The notes beneath the pieces are model-generated. The model was not told the DNA's origin and did no database searches. It saw only the letters and a list, made by a program, of their open reading frames with translations. A stretch of 64,000 nt of DNA, taken from positions 167,050,929 through 167,114,928 of the forward strand of contig JAYESD010000009.1 of the NCBI GenBank assembly GCA_036927565.1, given 5' to 3'. Positions 58,477-64,000 of the stretch are shown piece by piece. Positions within the stretch are counted from its first letter, which is position 1, and each line of letters begins with the position of its first letter. Source of the DNA: Tuctoria greenei (taxonomy: Eukaryota; Streptophyta; Magnoliopsida; Poales; Poaceae). The translations under genes and the position numbers were made by a program.

Positions 58477-59706
58477 TGCTATGTTTCTGGATCCAAATAA
58501 ATGCTTCTCTATTCATCTTTTTCAGAACTGATTGTTCAAAACATATACTCTTGTTACATTTAACCTTGGTGGTGATGTCTGTCTGGCTACATTTATCTGT
58601 TTGTGGATTGTATTTATTGAGGTATCAATAAAAAGTTATGATGTTTTATGAGTTTATTATGTGAGCTTGATCAATGTGAAATGATGTGTTATTACTTTAA
58701 TGTTCTGGTCATAACACCATGCTAGTTAGGCCATCTGGAACCACACCACCCTGTCATGATTTCGAGTTGGAGCGCAATATTGCATGATTGCATGTTTTTT
58801 GGAACCTGTCAGAGTTCATCGGCATAACATACTCTCTAATAACTGCAAAACTGAGGCTTTGATCTGCCTAGTTTGGACAGGTGACGGAACTGTCAGGTGC
58901 ACCATCAGGTAGTTCTTCGCCTACTAGCTAAATTGCATGATCTACTTCCGCATACTCTGCAGGCGACTTGGCACCTGCATCACCATGCACCGACCTGCTC
59001 TATTTCTGCACCCCTACGTGTGTCTCCGGACTTTCTTTTTTTGGGACAATGCATGCCTACGGACTCATAGGATCATCTCTGTACTTATACAGCTATCAAA
59101 GTGTTATTGAATTGGCCTCACACTGCACACCCTATACCAGAAAAACCTAATTATTAATTAATATGAGGTGACCGGCGGATCTCACTAGCTATGCGTCCCA
59201 TATACCACAAACTGGTTACAGGTGGACTACAAAAGCATGCTCATCATGAAACCTTAGGGCATGTTTGACATGGCTCCACAACTGAGCCATGCTGCCAAAC
59301 ACCTCAACTCCAAAACTCCACAGGGAGGTCCAACTCTAGGGAGTTTATGGAGCTCTAGTTCATTTTCTTGAAGTACCTCTTTTTTTTCTCCAGCAACCGT
59401 AATTATATGATAGACCTAGTCATGGAGTTCAAAGTTATTTACCCGCAATTGCCACAGGTTACAGAAAAAACGATTCACTAGTTTTTCTTTTCATCTCTTC
59501 TGGAGACTCTCGGAAACATAGGTTGGGCCCAAGGCAGGGCACCGCGCCCTCTTGATGCGCGAGCTAGGGCACCACCGTGGCCTCTGTTTGCCCGCCGCCC
59601 ACCTCCCTCGTTTGCCCAATCCCGTTCCTCTCCTCTGCCTGAGACTTCGGCCATTTGCAGAAACCCTAGACGCAGATGCACATGGCATTCTCACTCTGCT
59701 TTAGCG
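58477..59706. other. 3' flank of F-box gene, copy c
   Basis: Collinear with 31998-33227; only isolated differences (for example 58910 and 58964). Same possible MITE end near 59257. Confidence 0.45.
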
Positions 59707-61709
59707 TGTGGGGACCGGAGTCCACACTTTCCAGGAATCGCATTGGGTGGTGCCGTGCGATGCGACACCCAACAGCACACATGTAAAGGAACACGTATTA
59801 CATAAATCATTTGCAGAAATTTACAAAGATATTCAGTTTACAAATAGTTTATAAAAATAAACTACAGCGGAAGATAGGATTACAACTCTCGTACTCCAGT
59901 CTAATAAGCAAAAGAGAAGCCGTCGAGCCCACGTACGCTCCTCACTAGCCACGAAAACCAAACAGCAGCGGCATAGTTTCCACATGAGTATATCACTCGG
60001 GGAGTCCCGAGCCTCATCGGACAACCAATAAGCATAAGCACATAGGTTAGTACCTGCAAAAAAACTTATATAGCAACCGTGAGCACGAAGGCTCAGCAAG
60101 ACTTAACCGTCTCACTTAAACATGAAACTCTACATGAGGGTAAAGACATAACATAGGATGGAAGATTTGCGTAACGGACTCGCCTAATCGTGGGTCCTTA
60201 TTTTTCAGATTTATAGCAGCAGCTTAAACCTTGTGCGGGGCAGCATCGTAACTCCACAATCAAACAAGAAACGCTTCATCATGATGTTGCATGCCCAAGG
60301 TGGAATTTAAATTTTGTGAGCACTATACTAATACATACAACATAGCAATACCATGATAATATAATGTTCGTAACAGCAACAATTAATTCTCATCTCAAGT
60401 GCAAGTATTTAACTACGTCATAACTCGGTGAACAAGTGGTACTCATAACCGTGAGGGACGGTGATTCGAATCAATGATACCCGAAAACCACGTCACGTAC
60501 GCCCGTACTGGAAGTCACATCAGTGCACTCCACGGATGTCGTACGCAACCACCTTTCTCAAGTTCCGGCCAAGTTGAATCGATTCAATCGTCTAGGACAG
60601 TATCCCCACTCACGGTGCACCCTTCCGCTGTGAAGATGTCGTGAGCGTGTTTCCGTCTACTATGCTGCGGCCGAAAGCCTGAGGCGAACGAAAAAGTCTC
60701 AACAAAAGCTTCCCAAGGTACACCGGTTTCCTGGATCCCATATATCCAGTATGACTCCAGTACAGTTCAAACTTGCTCAGCAGGGCGGCATACGGATCGG
60801 TCCTTAACCGACACAGGCAGGGCTACGCACCCAAGACCAAGTCTTGCTGCATCCTACGCCCCTGACCGGTCTCATTTTCAGATTACTATCTCATTCTCTT
60901 TGAACCAATCCCGTGTGAAAAGGTCCTAGCCATGCGAGTAGATTCCAACTACTTGACTTCTACCAAATCCTATACAACATTTAGCATAGCATAGTCTACA
61001 TGATGACTTGACAACTAGCCAAATACTCCATGGGTTGATCTGGTCATGCAAGTGGATTTTCAATCACCTTAGCCCTAATGCACAATACCAACCCTAGACA
61101 TATGTGATAAAATCATAATTTTGTAATAGCGCTTAAATGCAAACCGGGGCTTGCCTGGTTGCGAGATGGTGTCAGAGTTAATCTCCAGAGGTATGACTTC
61201 AAGTAGCTCCGGGGTCCTCTTGAGCTCGGCAACTAATCGATATGCAAAGAATTAAGCAAGCTAATCAATACCGGTATTATATTATAGTTCAAAGGAAAGA
61301 CAATTAAGTATATGAATTTAAGCTTAATGGTTCTGGAAATTTTACAGGGGAGATTAGGTGCTATGAGGAAGATATGTACCAAAAATTGGAGATGTCCAAG
61401 GAAGCTTGTTGTCTATAAAATTCCAACAACTAAAAGCCTTCTCTGAATTTTGGTTGTAATTCTGGAGGTCTATCATGGATATCAGTGGTTGTATCATACA
61501 GAGGAGGTCTCACTGGTTCTAGGAAAACTTGTTTCATAAATTTCTAAGCTTCCTATTGGGATATATTGAATTTAGAAGTTTGGAAAAATTTCTGAAATAG
61601 TTCTGATGTTTTTGGGCATTCTATGACCTGTTAGGAAAATCTCCATATTGAACTAGGTTATTAAAGTCAAATGAAGCTGAAATTTTACAGGAATTCAGAA
61701 ACTTACTAA
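59707..61709. repeat. Non-coding retroelement-like flank, second uninterrupted copy
   Basis: Collinear with 33228-35230 and also without gypsy insertion ('tacgc' at 59934-59938 is continuous). Confidence 0.5.
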
Positions 61710-63192
61710 CACTACTACAAAATACATTTTCACAGGTGTCTGCTTATTTTTTTTACAGACGGTTTGTTAAAAGTTACGCCTGTGATGTCATATGAGTTAA
61801 TAACCGTCTGTGATAATAGAATATCACAGGCGGTCCGTAACAAACAACCGCCTGTGAAAATGTATTGATTTTCACAGACGGTCCGTAACAAAAACCGTCT
61901 GTGATAATAGTCATTATCACAGGCGGCCCGTAACAAACAACCGTCTGTGAAAATATAATGATTTTCACAGGCGGTCCGTAACAAAAAAAAAAACGCCTGT
62001 GATAATGCTGGCTCATGATTGGTCCGCTGCTTCATCCCACGGATCGCTCTTGGACTTTATATCTCTGCCTTCCGCTACTTATCGATCCAACGACTCACAG
62101 GGAGTCATCTCTAATCTATGTGTCTATAACAACAGCAGCACCGACACCTCACGTCCTTATCCCCAATCTCTCCCTCTCACCATCCATCTCTCCAACCTCT
62201 CTTTCCTTCCTCCCCAACCTTGCTCTACCGCAGCTCCGCCTCATTGCTGAAGCGTCGGCAGCCCACTTCCGCCTCCTCGCCATCCTCGCCGTCGCGGACG
62301 TCGCGCTCCTCGTCGTCACGGCAGCCATACTCCTCGATCGTCATGGCAGTCGTGCTGCTCATGCTCATCGCCATCATGGCAACCACGCTCCTCGTCCGCC
62401 GCGGGTGTCTCGCTCGATGCCGAGGGTCGCAGATCTAACCTTCAGTCATAGATCCAGCCACAATCGTTATTTTTGTTGTAGCATGGAAGTCGAGCTAGCA
62501 CAAAGGTGGTGCTACCGAGCGCTGCGGGGAGGCGTTGAAGAGCGGCTACAACGGCAACATCTCTGTCTTCATGGTGTTGAGCTGCTGCACGTGGTGCTGC
62601 ACGTGATGGTTGTGATGGATTGTAATTTCTGCGATGTGTTGTGTTGTAATTTCTGTTATGTTTTTTTATTGCATCTCTGCAATGTAATTTTGTCTAAATC
62701 TTTTAGTCTTCTGTAAATCAAACTGTGTTAGCGCAAAGTTTGTCTAAATGTTATCATTTCTTGCCTTCTGATTACGGCAAGTCACAGGTGGTTGGCACAT
62801 TCTAAAAACTGTATACGATTCTAAAAACTGTATATGATAATGTATTATCACAGGTGGTTGGCAATAAAAACAGTATGTGAAAATGCATTTTCACAGGCGG
62901 TCCGCAATTAAACCGCCTGTGAAAATGCATTTTCACAGGCGGTTCGCAATTAAAAACCGCATGTGAAAATGCATTTTCACAGGCGGTCCGTAATAAAAAA
63001 CCGCCTGTGAAAATGCATTTTCACAGGCGGTCAGCAATAAAAACTGCCTGTGAAAATGCATTTGTACAGGCGGATTTTGTCCCCGCCTGTGCTAATCGAT
63101 CATTTTCACAAGCTCTTCGTTACAGGCGGTTTTTAAAACCGTATGTGATAATATATTTAGAGCCGCCTGTGATGAAGACTTTTGTAGTAGTG
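61710..63192. mobile_element. Non-autonomous CACTA element, copy 4
   Basis: Perfect 13-bp ends and TAA duplications at 61707-61709 and 63193-63195. Differs from copy 3 by an A-run length (61983-61993) and single bases. Confidence 0.88.
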
Positions 63193-64000
63193 TAAAGAAT
63201 ATTTTGGAAAAATTTCATAGTTTTCTATGAAGTGAATTATCATATAAAAATCAAACATGATTTTGCTTTAAAGGGCTCTACAGGAAAATTTAAGGATTTT
63301 CATGAGGATTGGGTTGTAGTTCTGGTTAGTCTGGATAAAGTCAAAACCAACAGATTTGGTTTGACAAATTTTGAAGCTTTATACTGAGAGATATTCAATT
63401 TAGAAGTTTGCACAAGTTTCTGTACAATTTCTAAATGAATTTGGCTATTTTTATGTGCATAAAGAATACACAGGTGATCAGACTATGTAAATGAAGTCTA
63501 ATGACCTTGAGATTTTTACTGGAGTTCAAGGATGTTCAAATGAAGGTTCTGGAAAAATTTGGTATTTTTCCAAAGAGCAGAACTATAGGAATTAATTTTA
63601 TAAGAATTTTGCTTGTTTGAATTATGGAGAAATTCATATGGACTTTCATACAAATCCAAATGCACCAATGGAAGGTACTCTTCATGCTGGTTCTAACAAA
63701 ATTTATTTGGGAATTTTTGGACAAGTATCCTAGGAGATATATATTTTCCATGTTGGGGCAAAATCTGGAATTAAGTTTAAATGGGAAAGTTTAAATAATT
63801 GAGAGGGCCCACGGGTTTAAAATGGGACCAATCGGGTCGAAGCAACACCGGGCCACAGAGAAAATGTACGTAGCCATATGGGATCCACAGCCGCACCAGA
63901 TCCGAGCGTGCGCGTTACACTGACTGACGACTGGGCCCCACGGGGTCGTCGTCTACCTCCCACCAGGCGCGCGACCGCGGCGGCGCCTCGCCGCCCTTCG
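63193..64000 (+). promoter_or_regulatory. Upstream region of a third F-box copy beyond the window
   Basis: Collinear with 36712-37519. From the repeat offset, the start codon of the next F-box copy should fall about five bases after the window end. Confidence 0.5.

Larger units (their letters stand above)
43541..58575. repeat. Direct tandem duplication, period about 7.52 kb
   Basis: 43.54-51.06 kb is repeated as 51.06-58.58 kb: copia LTR, anonymous block, leader and F-box gene. At the junction (51045-51062) the left side is F-box-gene flank ('ccttggtggtgatg') and the right side is pseudogene flank ('tgtatggctacatttatttg'). The exchange therefore occurred between two related 3' flanks. Block 1 contains this segment once (24.56-32.09 kb). 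Confidence 0.88.
51041..64000. repeat. Right member of near-identical 13-kb repeat
   Basis: See the matching entry at 24555. Contains copia LTR copy c, the intact F-box gene at 57244, the uninterrupted flank and CACTA copy 4. Confidence 0.88.

Noticed and set aside
1..64000. An antiviral defence, retron or other prokaryote-style system
   Set aside because: All recognisable genes are plant F-box genes or plant transposable elements; nothing in the window suggests a bacterial or phage source.

Overview
This window looks like plant nuclear DNA, most likely from a grass (Poaceae). It combines Ty3/gypsy elements that carry the antisense 'putative gypsy-type transposase' gene (PF04195-like), small non-autonomous CACTA elements with dense subterminal repeats, a copia-type LTR followed by a tRNA-Met primer site, and a local cluster of F-box genes. 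I see no bacterial operons, rRNA, tRNA or CRISPR. I cannot name the species.

Layout. 1-6908 is the 3' part of a Ty3/gypsy element: integrase end, a hairpin-rich spacer, a decayed spliced antisense gene and a complete 3' LTR. 6909-10121 is non-coding retroelement-like DNA carrying CACTA copy 1. 10122-19216 repeats this arrangement: a second, internally deleted gypsy fragment, the same flank, and CACTA copy 2. The junction between the two repeats lies exactly at the CACTA 3' terminus. 19217-33227 is the first F-box block: an intact gene (20041-21228), several F-box pseudogene pieces, a GGGCC-rich repeat, a copia LTR, about 4.7 kb of anonymous DNA, and a second intact F-box gene with a long, probably intron-containing leader (30765-31997). 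33228-59706 is the same block again, enlarged by two extra internal duplications (about 1.5 kb and 7.5 kb). 59707-64000 begins a third block, and the window ends just before the expected start of its first F-box gene.

The right half is therefore a young tandem array. About 13 kb (24.55-37.52 kb) recurs near-identically 26.48 kb downstream (51.04-64.00 kb). Three F-box ORFs are intact (20041, 30765, 57244), two full-length copies are broken by one-base changes or a stop (37524, 49723), and the rest are fragments or hybrids. The intact genes probably encode SCF ubiquitin-ligase substrate receptors: an N-terminal F-box to bind Skp1, then an F-box-associated C-terminal region. Two promoter types occur. 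One has its own multi-exon-like leader (30.8, 49.7 and 57.2 kb). In the other the leader is replaced by retroelement-flank DNA (20.0 and 37.5 kb).

The most interesting observations are the CACTA-end duplication junction, the unequal crossovers that can be placed between paralogous F-box segments, the promoter replacement, the spliced antisense gene in the gypsy element, and the palindrome clusters in the gypsy and CACTA elements. All copies were compared by eye, so identity statements are estimates.
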